From: Hermatobates lingyangjiaoensis
Lineage: Eukaryota > Arthropoda > Insecta > Hemiptera > Hermatobatidae
Reading direction: 5' to 3'
Assembly (NCBI GenBank): GCA_026182355.1
Contig: JAPFBL010000047.1
Coordinates: 1,798,001-1,862,000 of the forward strand
Length of the DNA stretch: 64,000 nt
How positions within the stretch are numbered: the stretch's first letter is position 1; every line of letters starts with the position of its first letter. Both the position numbers and the translations under genes were made by a program. Positions 32,631 through 43,930 of the stretch are shown here, one piece after another. Below the pieces are notes generated by a model. The model was not told where the DNA came from and did not search any database. It worked only from the letters and a program-made list of their open reading frames with translations.

Positions 32631-34406
32631 AAAAACAACTTTTTTTTACCTCAGATATTGCAAAATCTAATATAATTTTCATTTTATCCTATAATTCTCA
32701 CAATTTGCTTAATAGTTTAAATTTTTTCTCTAACTCTTAAGCTGTATTAGTACCTACATACTTGTGGCAGCTTTTAAAAGAAGAATTTGTACGTGAGAGA
32801 TACTATTTAACAATTACTACTTGTTATCTCAGTTACTACCATGTTGAATTAACCATTCCAGATTCTCGGTCTGTCAACATAGTACCATTCTTCGTTTCAT
32901 CTATGTCAATAAATATGTGACAGTTTCAATGACAATTTCAGACATAACTTCTTTATAGAGACATTTGTTTTTTGTTACCATGGTTTCAGCCGAGCAGAAC
33001 ACTTCTCTTAGTAACGTTTGACATCGAAATATCAAAGTAGTTTCATAATTACTACTTTGATTGGTAGTGTTATTTTTCATGAATATATAAAACAATCAAT
33101 AGCAAATTATTTAATAAAGAATAATTGTGACTAATTTACCATAAATTAATCACAACCTGATTATTACTAATGCAAAGGAAGTCAGATATTTGTTTGTTTC
33201 AACAAGTTTTTGGTAGCTTAGATTAGTTCAATACCTGTGCTCAACAAATAAATTGGATTCTGCGCCTGAATATATCAAGATATAAAACTATAGATCCCAT
33301 ATTGTTGGCTCGTGAAAAAAAATGTGAAATGTGAAACTGACTGCTAACAAAACATTCGGATGGCAGAGTTTTCTTGATATGGATCGCGTAAATCTCCTCT
33401 GCAATATCTTTTCCCCAAAAAAATATATATATTCGCATTCATAACTTACTATATTTGTATAATACATTTAAAACAAGAATAATTTTTATTCTTGGTCAAC
33501 AATCATTTTTACATTATTCTTGCTTGATTATAAATATTGTTATTAATAATTATTTATTAGCTTGTTATATAACGTGCAATGAAACTACTTATTAGCGAAT
33601 AGACAGTTAGTTTGACAACTAATTTGAACTGTGTTGTATGTATGCTGGGAGGGGGTTAGGAAATTTTTTTTTGTAGAAAAAAAATTTGTTTTGAAATTCA
33701 CCACTGACGTCTGAAAAAGTGTTGCCAATACTCCGCATATCACATTTAATAAATGTTGTTGTTGTTGAAAATGTACTTCCAAACTTATCAACGAATGCAC
33801 AACAGTGCATGTCGTAAATAGCAGTTCCGGACCAGAGGCCCACTACTGCTAGATTATCATCCTGCTGTTTTTGTTGGGTCAGTAAACATTGTCAAAAATG
33901 GGGGAGTCAGTCTCAGGGAATGGTGTCGTCTTCGTGGTCGTTTGGTCTTCAGACTTTGCATTCTCTGATGTACTGTATACTTTTGGAGTCATGTGGTCGT
34001 CATTTTTAGCTTAAGTAGGAAACTTACCAAACTTATGTTCTTCCAATAATTGTAATCTAAGTATTTTTAAATGTTCGACTATTTCCAGTTTAAAAATCGT
34101 AATAATATATAGTTATTAATGTAAATATACCCTTTTAAATTACAAGGTACAGATTTAATACGGACTATACTTCGTGAAATGTTCAAAATTGATTTCTGAC
34201 TCTAAAATTTTTTTACTCTTAACAGTTGACATTTATTTTGTTTATTTAAAAAGACTTTATCATGAACATAACAGGTTTCCTTTCAGGAAAATGTATGACA
34301 TTAAAGATTCCATTACTTTTGTTACTCTTTATAAATATCTCGTGCTTTCATTTTTAAAATATGCCTCACCTGCTTGAAATCTGCATTAAATCATTATCAA
34401 CATTTC
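32631..34406. other. Noncoding DNA, nothing recognised
   Basis: An open minus frame at 33843-33619 and a GC-richer patch at 33800-34010 have no recognisable product. Confidence 0.35.
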
Positions 34407-34512
34407 TTTTCAATCCTTCGATCCCTAATTTTTAAGTAGGTTTTCCATAAAGTGAGTTATTTTCAATTCTTCGATCTCTAATTTTTAAGTAGGTTTTCCA
34501 TAAAGTGAGTTA
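34407..34512. repeat. Two-copy tandem repeat, about 55 bp
   Basis: ttcaatccttcgatccctaa / ttcaattcttcgatctctaa, each followed by tttttaagtaggttttccat and aaagtgagttat. Two nearly identical copies. Confidence 0.9.
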
Positions 34513-34999
34513 TCCTACAGATTCATCTTACTATATTCTTTTTTGTGAATGGTGTAATATTCCTCATCTCTTTTTGCATAGACCTATTATGGCATCCCAT
34601 CCCATTTTAAAACTGTCCATATTATTCTATGGTCCATGTTATAAAAATAAGTGTTTGGTTCATTCACCAATGAATTGTATAATGATAAAAGTATTGACAA
34701 AAATTGTAGGTCAAAGATAGTAATAATATTTATTGGTGTGTGCATATAAATAAATGAGGTAATGATTGGTTCTTGGATGCCTGCAAATATTTTCATATTC
34801 GCGGTCATGCATAGAATATCCAATTTATTGCGATTTACTATCAATCAGAGGATCTGTTATAAGCAAGCAATTGAAACATGAAATCCATGTTATTTATAAA
34901 ATATTTTGTTTGTGATAACGAATCACAACTTCCCTAAATGAACGAATAGAAGTCAGTAAAGCTATCAGAAAGATCTATGGTAGTCATCAACTGTTGATG
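34513..34999. other. Noncoding DNA, nothing recognised
   Basis: Overlapping open frames on both strands here are AT-driven. Confidence 0.35.
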
Positions 35000-35745
35000 T
35001 GTAGCTAATTTTGGTCCTGTTTGGGTAATACAGAGGGCTCTGCTATCGACCGATTAAGCCAGTGACCCACAGGTGGTTTAAGGAGGGTCTTCCCATCATT
35101 TATCACTTAAATGCAAATTAAATACTACTTTTACTATCGAGTAGTCCATAATTTCATATTTTTGAGTTTCCCATCTTTTGGCGTTTACATAGACGGATGG
35201 TGGCTTCTTACCAAGGACGGGTACGATTGAGGACATGGGAATCAGCTTCTCTTTGTAAGGTACAGTATCTATTTATTCATGTTTCCAAGGAAAGCTACAA
35301 GCAATAGCTGGAGTAAAACGGTTTGTTCCAGCCAACATAGCTCCCTCTATTAGTCTAACATCGATTTGTCTGTGTCCTTGGTCAGGGCTAATTCCGGGGG
35401 AATGTCATAGTACTCCGGGGGCTCTTAGTTATAAGGTACCTTTACTATTTATTATTTATTAAAAGTTCTAGTCTCAGTTACAAAGGTTACTTCCGACAGG
35501 GGATATTGATTACCTGTGGGACCTTTCATAACGTGGGGACATGGAATCTCACTCCAGGAGGTCCAATTCAGGAATACGCCTGAGAAGCTTGACTGCCTTG
35601 TCCCTATCTCGGCTAGAGCCTTATGCTTCTGGAATACAGTGAAAGAGTTTCCACGAAAAAGGCATTGACCTGATCTGTCATTATGTTTGGTATGGTCGAA
35701 AGGCCAGTGTGCGCTTTATACCAAAACAGGTTCAGATTACCGGCC
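35000..35745. other. GC-richer unclassified block, probably transposon remnant
   Basis: Distinctly less AT-rich than its surroundings, with words such as ggtggtttaaggagggtc, attccgggggaatgtc, gacaggggatattgattacc and gcctgagaagcttgactgcc. The longest open stretch is about 40 codons (plus strand, LQEVQFRNTPEKLDCLVPIS), ending at a stop near 35668. No motif of RT, integrase or transposase is visible. It may be a decayed retroelement or a captured segment. Confidence 0.4.
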
Positions 35746-37189
35746 GATTGAAACGTAGCAATTAAAACTCTAGATTATTTAGATGAATCAAGATAGATAA
35801 ATGTAGCATGCGTGTGTGATACGCTGAGGAGAATACATAATTCACTTTGTGAACTCGTTTTTAAGGTTCTTAACCCACAAAGATTGTATTGTACCAACGA
35901 GTATGTAATATAAATTGCCGCATTAAAAATAGTCTATAGTATATAATGGGATACTAGAAGTAAGAAAAGTAAAATACCACAGTAAAAGTTAGCATTAACT
36001 TTAATATTTGCTTGGACTCAGTAACCAAATAGCATTAATTAATTATAATTAACCATGATTATAATGTGATTGAGTTGCATACATTTACTTGTTCATTCAT
36101 CGTCCGACGTTAAGGATTGAAGACCTGAAGAATCTTTCTTGAAAGAAATTCAGTTTTTGGCGTCAGGTAAGGTCATAATGATGTAAATTCTCAACTAAAT
36201 ATACTTTATTTATCTATACGGTATTTGGGTTTTATTTGCCGTAGTCAATGTTTTGAGTATTTTTAACTGAATTTTATCAAGGAAAATACTTTTAGTTTCA
36301 AAAAGTAAAAAAGAAAAATATTCAGATAAAAGTTTGAATGGCAATGAGGACATCAGAAATAGTTGGGGATTTATAAATGCTTATTCTTTATTAAAAATAT
36401 TTAATTCCTGGTATTGATTAAATTTGAACCACAATTCAATATGATGAAGAGATAAAAGAGAGAGAGTGAGAAACTATAGTCTACAAAACTAATTATTATT
36501 TAAATGTGGTGAGAACACATAATTCTAATATTTTTTTTCAGATTAAATTAAAATTTTTTCTAACATTGATCATCAACCCAATATACGCAAAAATAAATCA
36601 ATGTATAGTCAATATGTGAAGGTAGGATTTAGGTGTTAATAAAAAGCATTTTTTTTAATGAATTTTTATTGACATCTACTTCAATACACGCAGTAATCAA
36701 AAACTCTGTAACCAATGATCTCTCATATTTGAAGCATGTGTATTGAAGTACAGTTTAAAAATATTTTTGTTATGATCTTTCTTTCTGAGGTATTTTTGTT
36801 TTGACTCTCTTTTATCTTTATGGTCAACTCCCTTCTCCATATTACTGACACATGTGCGGCTCTGGGTGTCAGAAATACTTTATATTCCTATATTAACTTG
36901 GTTAACTCATAAACTTTATGGATTCTTAAAAAAACCAGTAACCATTATCTTAAATGTACTATTGTTGCTGGACTGTTAACCTAAATAAGTAGTAAGTCAT
37001 GAATCGGTTTCATTATAGTTATCACTTACGCCACAGTTTATTGCATGTCTTATAAACGATATCTCTGATAACAGTATAATGATTTAACATTATCAAGCTA
37101 TAATTATTATATGCTAAACACTTATATTCATAGTTATGGGGAAATAAATAGAAAAATAGATTTGCCAGTTTTTTTATATAAAAACACAT
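35746..37189. other. Noncoding DNA, nothing recognised
   Basis: tgaagt(a/g) words shared by 36678 and 36725 form a short hairpin-like pair. Nothing else is supported. Confidence 0.35.
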
Positions 37190-37320
37190 TTTCCTTGATT
37201 CTTCTTCTTGTCTGATATTCTGTTCCTGACGAAGCATTCATTGAAATATTGATATTAGTGAGTTTTTTGTTGTGTCCTCTGTTCTATGTGTTTATGATTT
37301 TAGAGAATAAGTGTTGGTAC
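37190..37320 (+). repeat. Hammerhead-like unit, diverged
   Basis: CTGACGA is at 37226-37232 and GAAATATTGATATTAGTG starts at 37243, again 10 nt apart. ttttttgttgtgtcctctgttc follows, as in the units at 27.2, 44.2 and 45.2 kb. Confidence 0.5.
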
Positions 37321-37639
37321 AGACTATCTTATAAAAATGTTGTTTTCTTTTATAATAAATTTTTCACAGTTTTTCACTTAATAAAATGTATAAAATTAAT
37401 TTGTAATTCATTTGGTGTCTTTTCTTTTAGATTTTAATACAAAGTTTTTACTTATTCTTTTTCTTATAAAAGCCAAAAGTTTCAAACTTTTTAATTAATT
37501 ACTAAAAACTTTGACCAAACCAAAGCTTAAAAAAATTATCTTGAGCTTGCACATCATTATTTTTTCTATTGGATGAACTGATTGCATATTCTAACTATCT
37601 AAACCAGCATCGAGAACCAGGGAAGGCCAGACCAGTAGC

Positions 37640-37645
37640 AATATG

Positions 37646-37684
<39 letters not shown>

Positions 37685-38060
37685 ATAAACCACAATAAGA
37701 AATCCGAAAGATCTTAGTCTTTACTCTGATTTCTTACTGGGGTTTGGATCTTGCTTTTTATTCACGTGTTTGTTTGAAATATTCGTATATATATATTTTT
37801 TTGAGCGTTGAGGTCTAATGATTTGAAAACAAGACTAGGATCATTCAACCATAACAAGCAGTCTTTGTCAGATTCAAAAACCCAACAGAAACACTAGATG
37901 CACGACATAAATATGTGTCGAAACGTCGGCAAAAGAACTAATTTCAAATCAGCGTGCCATAGGTTGCCCACCCCCGGTCTACAACATAAAGTACATCTCC
38001 TATAGTTGACATGTTTCGAATGATCAACATCCTTTTTCTGTCATTTTCAATAAGGTGTGT
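37640..38060. repeat. Composite of PLE pseudo-LTR relics after (TA)n
   Basis: The (TA)n at 37647-37680 is followed by pieces of the 2.7-kb foldback family (aaaccacaataagaaat, gaaagatcttagtcttt, cacgtgttt) and its inverted counterpart (caaccataacaagcagtctt, gtcagattcaaaaaccc). At 37893-37930 lies another hammerhead relic with stem II GACATA.../...TGTGTC and GAAACGTC. On the minus strand near 38012-38035 is GGATG/CATTC plus GAAACATGTC. None is complete. Confidence 0.6.
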
Positions 38061-38100
38061 GTCAAGGAAGGACTGCTACCAAAAAGAATATATATATATA

Positions 38101-38218
38101 GGTGTATAATGTAATCGGGATTCGGTCAATTTTCCAGGATCAAAATCAAACTCAAAGGCATTGAGAGTTTGATTTTGATCCTGGAAATTTGACCGAATCC
38201 CGATTACATTATACACCT
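38101..38218. repeat. Short foldback, arms about 53 bp
   Basis: 38101-38153 and 38165-38218 are near-perfect reverse complements (ggtgtataatgtaatcggga... and its mirror), with a spacer of about 11 bp. It lies between TA-rich tracts, just upstream of the PLE RT fragment. Confidence 0.85.
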
Positions 38219-38251
38219 ATTCTATCCAACGGTTGATATATTATTGAATTT

Positions 38252-38252
38252 G

Positions 38253-38306
<54 letters not shown>
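38252..38306. repeat. (TA)n microsatellite at left edge of PLE
   Basis: About 55 bp of TA. The PLE reverse transcriptase reading frame begins immediately after it. Confidence 0.95.
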
Positions 38307-38308
<2 letters not shown>

Positions 38309-38966
38309 CGAGCCTGAAGTCCCTTCTGAAGATATGCACGAAAGAGTCTGCATTTACCTCACCTGATGGCCGCATGTTTCAGCAAATTGATGGTGTTGCC
38401 ATGGGATCACCGTTGGGTGTCCTATTTGCAAACTACTTCATGGGCGCTGTGGAGAGGAAAGTCTTTTCTGAATTAGAAAGACCCACAATATATGGGAGAT
38501 ATATCGACGACATTTTCGTCTTAGCCAGAGACGTAAATGTGATCGAAAGATTGAAAGAACACCTGGAGAATGAATCAGGCCTTAGACTAACTGTTGAAAA
38601 GAGTATTGACGGTCAGCTGCCATTTCTTGATGTTTTGGTCCAACAACGGTCTAGGAGCTTTAGCACAGGTGTCTATTGCAAACCAACTAACCCGGGTCTG
38701 TGTTTGAATGGGATTAGTGAATGCCCGGATAGGTACAAACGTTCAACCATTGCGGCTTATGTAAGAAGGGCTCTAACTCACTGCAGTGAATGGTCGGATG
38801 TCCACTCGGAGTTGGAAAGAGCAACCCAGGTCCTGGTCAACAATGGTTATTCCAATAATCATGTGAGGAAAACTATCAATCAATGCCTTGAGAAGTGGTA
38901 TGGCACTACAGAGAACAAAGATGCCTCAGAGGAGAGGCATCAAGTAATACGCTTGTATTACAGGGC
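38307..38966 (+). pseudogene. Penelope-like reverse transcriptase, 5'-truncated
   Basis: The frame is open directly from the TA tract (ITSLKSLLKICTKESAFTSP), well before the first Met at 38374, so the fragment starts inside the RT. Visible blocks: MFQQIDGVAMGSPLGVLFAN (RT motif with GxxxGSPL), then YGRYIDDIFV, the catalytic YxDD box, then a DGQLPFLDVLV thumb-side motif and CLEKWYG before the linker. PLE RTs are telomerase-related and use this arrangement. The N-terminal fingers and the first catalytic Asp are missing. Near 38963-38966 the frame slips by one base relative to the endonuclease that follows (LYYR in frame 1, then SSQYKQDE in frame 3), so one base appears to be lost and this copy is dead. 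Confidence 0.9.
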
Positions 38967-39650
38967 ATACATAGCAGCCAGTACAAGCAAGATGAACAAG
39001 CGTTGCGAAATATCGTCTCTAAGCACGTTTCAACGACGACGGAGGAGGATAAGCTTAAATTAACAATATTCTATAAGAACAATAAGACCAGTAATGTTGT
39101 TCTTAAGAACAGCCCCCAGTGTGTCACCCCAGAGCTCCAGAAAAGTCATCTCGTGTATGAATATGTTTGTAATTCAGGGAACTGTGCAGCCCTGCCTTCT
39201 ACATACATCGGCATGACAAACACGAAGCTCTCGAGGCGTCTTACCCTACATCTGTCTGCTGGTGAACCAAAACAGCATGAACAAGAGGTCCATGGTATTC
39301 GTCTCACTAGGGAGAAGTTAGTCGAAGGAACCAAAGTCCTTCAACTGCAAAGTGACCCTAACCGCCTGAAAATCCTGGGAGCGCTCTACATTAGGTCTAA
39401 GAAGCCTTTCCTTAACTGCCAGATGGTAGACATGTTCGTCATTCCCAGCATGAGGAGTATGGTAGTAAGCGGTGAAGTGCAGCGGGATACCGGACTGAGT
39501 GTAGCGCCACATAGTGCTGCTGATAATAGTGGCTCGGTTGATCTGGTGACTCGGGCGGGTGGACCGGAGAGTGGTGTGAGGGCGGGCGCTCGGCCTGCGG
39601 TCGGTATTCCCGAGGCTGCTCGGCGCGAGTCGGCCTCCGGCATCAGGTGA
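38940..39650 (+). pseudogene. PLE GIY-YIG endonuclease and C-terminal tail
   Basis: In the frame shifted by one base from the RT, the sequence reads SSQYKQDEQALRNIVSKHV, a typical PLE linker. It then reads SHLVYEYVCNSGNC and STYIGMTNTKLSRRL, the GIY-YIG core (Y...YIG and the following Arg), with the C...C and downstream LHLSAGE. The domain nicks the target in PLE integration. The recognisable protein ends around PFLNCQ (39420). The remaining 75 codons to 39650 are Gly/Ala/Arg-rich and GC-rich and may be genuine C-terminus or readthrough. Confidence 0.85.
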
Positions 39651-39760
39651 TCTGCAGCTGTTCTCCAGTTGGGCTCCCCCACTCCTCTTACCCCCACTAC
39701 TTGCCTGCTTTCCCTTCCCTATGCCTTTTGCGTCCTGGATCTCCTAGGAACAACTTCGCC

Positions 39761-39795
39761 CGTCGATGACATCTGTGATGTCGAAAGCTTGCGCA
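39761..39795 (+). ncRNA. Hammerhead relic in PLE 3' region
   Basis: Stem II GACATC (39768-39773)/GATGTC (39777-39782) with a TGT loop, GAAA at 39783-39786, then self-complementary AGCT. The first box reads CGTCGA instead of CTGACGA, so the core is damaged. A CGC upstream can pair with GCG after the cleavage site (stem I). Its place right after the endonuclease fits the ribozyme in PLE terminal repeats. Confidence 0.6.
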
Positions 39796-40056
39796 CTCAA
39801 TACGTTTTCTTTTCTTATATTTATTATTATTATTCTTTTCTTTATAACTAACTAACTATAAACTTTTCTTTCTTTTTTCTAACTAACTATACCTTTCCTA
39901 TTAATTCTTACTCTCTTTCAACTCGTTATTTAATATATCTTTTCTAGTTTACTATTAATCTTAATTATTATTATTATTAATTATTATTAACATTATTATT
40001 ATTATTATTAATTTTCTTAATCTATTTATTCTCTATTAGTCCAGTTATACCGTTGA
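39796..40056. other. AT-rich spacer in PLE 3'/5' UTR region
   Basis: Low-complexity taactaacta and (tta)n runs. It probably belongs to the untranslated joint between the two PLE parts. Confidence 0.4.
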
Positions 40057-40420
40057 CCTTTCAACTCTTTTATTCTAACCGCTTGTTTCTTGTTCATTAT
40101 TGACCTTTACCTTCTCTTTATATTAACCTGTACTATCCTTTTAATCTATTTATAGCAATGACTAAGCATGAGTCATCGATTTTAATCTATTTATAGCTAT
40201 GACTAAGCATGAGTCATCGATTTAATTTAACATGTCACTTGGCCTTTCTTGAATTTCTTGGACTTTCAACTCTTTTATTCTAACCGCTTGTTTCTTGTTC
40301 ATTATTGACCTTTAACCTTCCCTTTATTTTAACCTGTACTATCCTTTTAATCTATTTATAGCAATGACTAAGCATGAGTCATCGATTTTAATTTAACATG
40401 TCACTTGGCCAACTCCTTTT
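40057..40420 (+). repeat. PLE 5' UTR tandem repeats with AP-1-like palindrome
   Basis: ttcaactcttttattctaac, cgcttgtttcttgttcatta and aacctgtactatccttttaa occur in two copies about 205 bp apart. Within them the 19-bp atgactaagcatgagtcat is present three times (40158-40176, 40199-40217 and 40364-40382). It is an imperfect palindrome holding TGAGTCA, the consensus AP-1 site. It lies directly upstream of the PLE ORF start at 40398, so a promoter role is possible (inference). Confidence 0.7.
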
Positions 40421-40548
40421 CCAATTGAACCCTGTTAGCAGGAGGTTAGTTCGTAGGATCGAATCTCTCAGTCTTAAGATCGTGAATGCCGAGACTGCGG
40501 TTAATTTTAATGATACTTGTTTAAAAGAAGATCTGCTGCCTATTTATA

Positions 40549-40550
<2 letters not shown>
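40398..40550 (+). pseudogene. PLE ORF start, cut at (TA)n
   Basis: The Met at 40398 begins MSLGQLLFQLNPVSRRLVRR, then IVNAETAVNFNDTCLKEDLL and PIYTNI, where it enters (TA)n at 40551. The last 17 residues nearly match the 31.3-kb fragment. This is the N-terminal part of a PLE protein that belongs before the RT, but here it lies downstream of the RT/endonuclease fragment. Confidence 0.7.

Positions 40551-40590
<40 letters not shown>
40551..40590. repeat. (TA)n microsatellite at right edge of PLE
   Basis: About 40 bp of TA. Together with 38252-38306 it brackets the PLE block. Confidence 0.95.
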
Positions 40591-40592
<2 letters not shown>

Positions 40593-40737
40593 TACGAGTT
40601 CACAATCGAAGAAGAGTAACACACAGAATAAAGAAACACACCTACAAACTCAAATTTTCGAGGAATCCGTCTAGAGGAGAAAAGAGAAAGAGAAAATGAT
40701 CACGTTGTAGACGCAACGGCAAACAAGTATATAGATA

Positions 40738-40925
40738 TGTTCAAACCACAATAGCAAATAGGAAAAAATAATTAAGTTCATTTAACCGTAAAAAGTGGTC
40801 TTTCTCAGAGTCAAAAACCCGTGTTTTTGTTAAAACAAAAAACCGTTTGTTACGGTTGAAAGTTCTTAGTTTTTTTTTTCATTTGTCATTGTGGTTTGAA
40901 CATTGATTGTTGTTTCACGTGTTTA
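40738..40925. repeat. Foldback of the 2.7-kb family, degenerate
   Basis: The arms (caaaccacaatagcaaatag... and ...cattgtggtttgaac) mirror each other around 40825. The hammerhead on the plus side lacks the CTGACGA box (replaced by A-rich sequence) but keeps tacggttgaaag. On the minus side CTGAGAA is altered. Neither should cleave. Confidence 0.7.
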
Positions 40926-42405
40926 TTGTGAATTTTGGTTATATATATAACATTTATTTAAATTTATATGATAGAGACATTTAATATAAATTATAATCTT
41001 AAATATTTTTAAAAAGAACTAATATAATGATGTATTACACCCCTGTAACATTAATTGTTTGAACTTTCAAAGTGTTTTTTTATGATGTGTTCCTATCACA
41101 AGTTTTAGATCTTGGTGTTTTCATGTCTAGAACCTTGAAAAGTTTCGCATATTTATTTTTATAATTAGTTCTATATTTATATATTTTAATTCAGCAATGA
41201 AATCACAAATAATTATTTCTGAAATTTATTCATTTTTTTGAATATGCAATAAGTTAAATGCTATTTTAAAAATGTATTGACATTGCGACATAAGCTAATT
41301 CTCTTACTTAATTTACTTTATATGGAACCTTAATTGAGCTGGCACAAATCAGCATCATTTCCTGGCAAAAGTCCAATCTCTGCTGTTTCTACCATTAACT
41401 GTATTTTAACGTTTTAAAATAGAATACAGTTGTTGCATCACTGCGACAGAAATGTTTTTTAATATACTGATATCATTTAATTAAATATTTTATTGAAACA
41501 ACTCCTTTAAATAATGTATATGGAAAATAAAATTTATGAACCAAATAAAATAGCAAATTTTAGCTTGTAAATTTATTTTTTAAATGATGTAAATCTAAGG
41601 AACACAAAAGTGTACAAATATAAAAAAAATCCGAACAGTCTAATTCATAATCCTTTCGCAAAATTGTACAAACTCCCGTTTATGTTTCTTGTAACGTTTT
41701 AAAAGAAACATTAACGTAGTAATAATAAACATAAATCTCGTTTATGCTATTTATAAAGATCTAAAAATTTGTTGATTTTTAACATCAATCTCAATACTAT
41801 AAATTTTATAAATCTTTATTCACAAATTTAATCCTGTTTATTCAGTGTTTTTTTTTATCCAGTCAGATTACTAGTATTACTCTTAGAAGGATAAAGAGTT
41901 GTTGACCCTGGGATCTACTCAGCATTACTAACTGACAAGACCAATTACAAATGATGAGAACAATTGGTGGAGTATCACCAATTGGTATTCTCTCCACTCT
42001 TTGATTTTACTTTGGATATATCACAGATCACTATTAAGGGTTACTCCTGTAAGGATTGTTGTAATATATGTATAAATAAAAAAAATTATGTCAACAAAAA
42101 TGATCGATTATGCAATCAATTTTTGTTTTGACTGAAATATTCGATTGTGTTATTTTAACATTCTCATAGGTAAATGTGTGATGTTTCATTCCATGAGAAA
42201 AAAAATAATGTATCCTCATTTCGTATTGATATACTGTTGTATCATATAGTTTCTGATTTTTCCACTTTCTTCATTTCAATTATTTATTTTAACCGTATGT
42301 TTACTAACTGCTAATAGCGTACGATATTCATTACTTTTGCAATCTGTTATTGTGTTGTATTTGCTAATATTGGGGGAATTAAAGAATTACACAAAAAAAA
42401 TTTAA
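40926..42405. other. AT-rich DNA, nothing recognised
   Basis: No supported feature. Confidence 0.4.
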
Positions 42406-42545
42406 TATAAACAAACAACGAGTTCCGAACTCTTTGTGTTCTTCATCAGGAGTTCTTTCTGACTCCTTTGCGTACATCGACCTTCAACAGTGAATATGTT
42501 ACCCTGAAGGAGAACACTAAGTTCGAAACGCGTTGTTAGTGTCGT
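42406..42545. repeat. PLE pseudo-LTR relic with two hammerhead-like cores
   Basis: On the minus strand CTGATGAAGAACACAAAGAG is followed by TTCGGAAC (GGAA in place of GAAA). On the plus strand CTGAAGGAGAACACTAAG is followed by TTCGAAACGCGTTG. This is the same family as 19171-19435, with the arms partly deleted. Confidence 0.55.
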
Positions 42546-42593
42546 AATAAACATGCATATTATTTTTACCACTGAGGTTAGTATGATTTATGT

Positions 42594-42777
42594 TATTAAT
42601 ATGGCAAACCGTCATACCTCGTACGATGATGTTGGAGCGCTTTCAGACGTTGTCCATCTTCAATCGCAACTAACTAACTAACACCAGTTAGTTGTGATTG
42701 AAAATGGACAACGTCTGAAAGCGCTCCAACGACTCCTACATCATCGTACGAGGTATGACGTTTTGCCATATTAATAA
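42594..42777. repeat. Foldback element, arms about 85-90 bp
   Basis: 42594-42677 and 42687-42777 are reverse complements (ggcaaaccgtcatacctcgt... mirrored). Inside each arm lies a hammerhead-like core, TTGAAGATGGACAACGTCTG, then GAAAGCGCT with self-complementary AGCGCT. The first base of the CTGAAGA box is T, which should weaken it. Part of the outer arm (aaccgtcatacctcgta) recurs at 43967. Confidence 0.8.
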
Positions 42778-43673
42778 TATAATTCCTAATAAACTTTTTT
42801 TTTTAAAAGTTATTCTTGAATCTCCCAATATGAGAAATACTGTTGACATAAATTTAGATTTATTATTGAGTATTTTATTGTAAACTTAAAAAATGTAATC
42901 AATAAATTATTCAGTGAAAGATATTAACATAATTTTATCAAGTAAATTTGTGAAAGAAAGAAGTCCGTTATTCATGGAATCCTATTTTAGAATTATATGA
43001 ACTCCTACAAATTCTTTTTGTCACGTATACGGTATAAAAATATTAAACTGTTCTTTTTATAAATTGTCCGTGTTGTTGTTATTTTAAACCTACCACGTGT
43101 GCAGGGAATACTAAATGAATAAAAACATAATTCTTTTGTTTTCTGCTCTACAAAAAAAGGAATAGTAAGAATAATTTAACAGTGAGATCTTCAGGTATAA
43201 TATGGTTAGATTTGTATTTAAATAATTCTGAGAATATTAGCAAATAATATAACTCGGTATTATATGTTGCTTAATAGGTTAATTGATTACATTCCAGATC
43301 AATCATCTGCTTTTATTGGTTCATGTTACACTAAAATTGGTGACTGACATGGTGACATGAAAAACTAATTTTATTTTGTCCTGAATATTGTTTTGTTAAA
43401 ATAAAATAGTGACAAAAAACAGATACTTCAAAATAGTTTGTTGTTATAATTGTTTACGTATTAATTGTTAATATAGTGGCATTCTGGATTTCATAATTAT
43501 ACTTCCAATAAATCTTTCAATTTTGCTGGAACAAGTTTTTTTGATTTAATTATATCAAAATGAATTCTTTTGATTAGTTATAGCTACCTTATTTTAAATT
43601 GATTTGAAACTGATGATAGATCAAATTTGCAATAAATGTAGCAGGATAATAAAAACAGTGACTAATTTTTATC
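42778..43673. other. AT-rich DNA, nothing recognised
   Basis: No supported feature. Confidence 0.4.
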
Positions 43674-43930
43674 TGGTTGGTAGCGGGCGAGAACGTAGGC
43701 TTTACGTGCTTGCCTCTGCACTGGAATATCCGGGCTTTGATACCTGCTGTGCCAATTTAGTCACGCGGCAGGCAGAATACATCTGAGCACGTTGTCTCTT
43801 GGAGACGTTAAGCTGTTGGTCCCGAGCGTGTACAATGTCAGGTACTAATTAAAGATCAGAACTCTAAATATACTTGAATAAGGCACAACATAAATATTTT
43901 GAGTTAGGACTCCCAGTGTAGGAAATAAGC
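43674..43930 (+). mobile_element. tRNA-derived SINE, plus, diverged head
   Basis: The head is diverged. The body has catctgagcacgttgtctct, gagacgttaagctgttggtc and tgtcaggtactaattaaaga, ending with ggactcccagtgtaggaaa. Confidence 0.75.

Noticed and set aside
39146..39697. Minus-strand open frames opposite the PLE endonuclease
   Set aside because: They are shadows of the plus-strand PLE coding sequence in GC-richer DNA.
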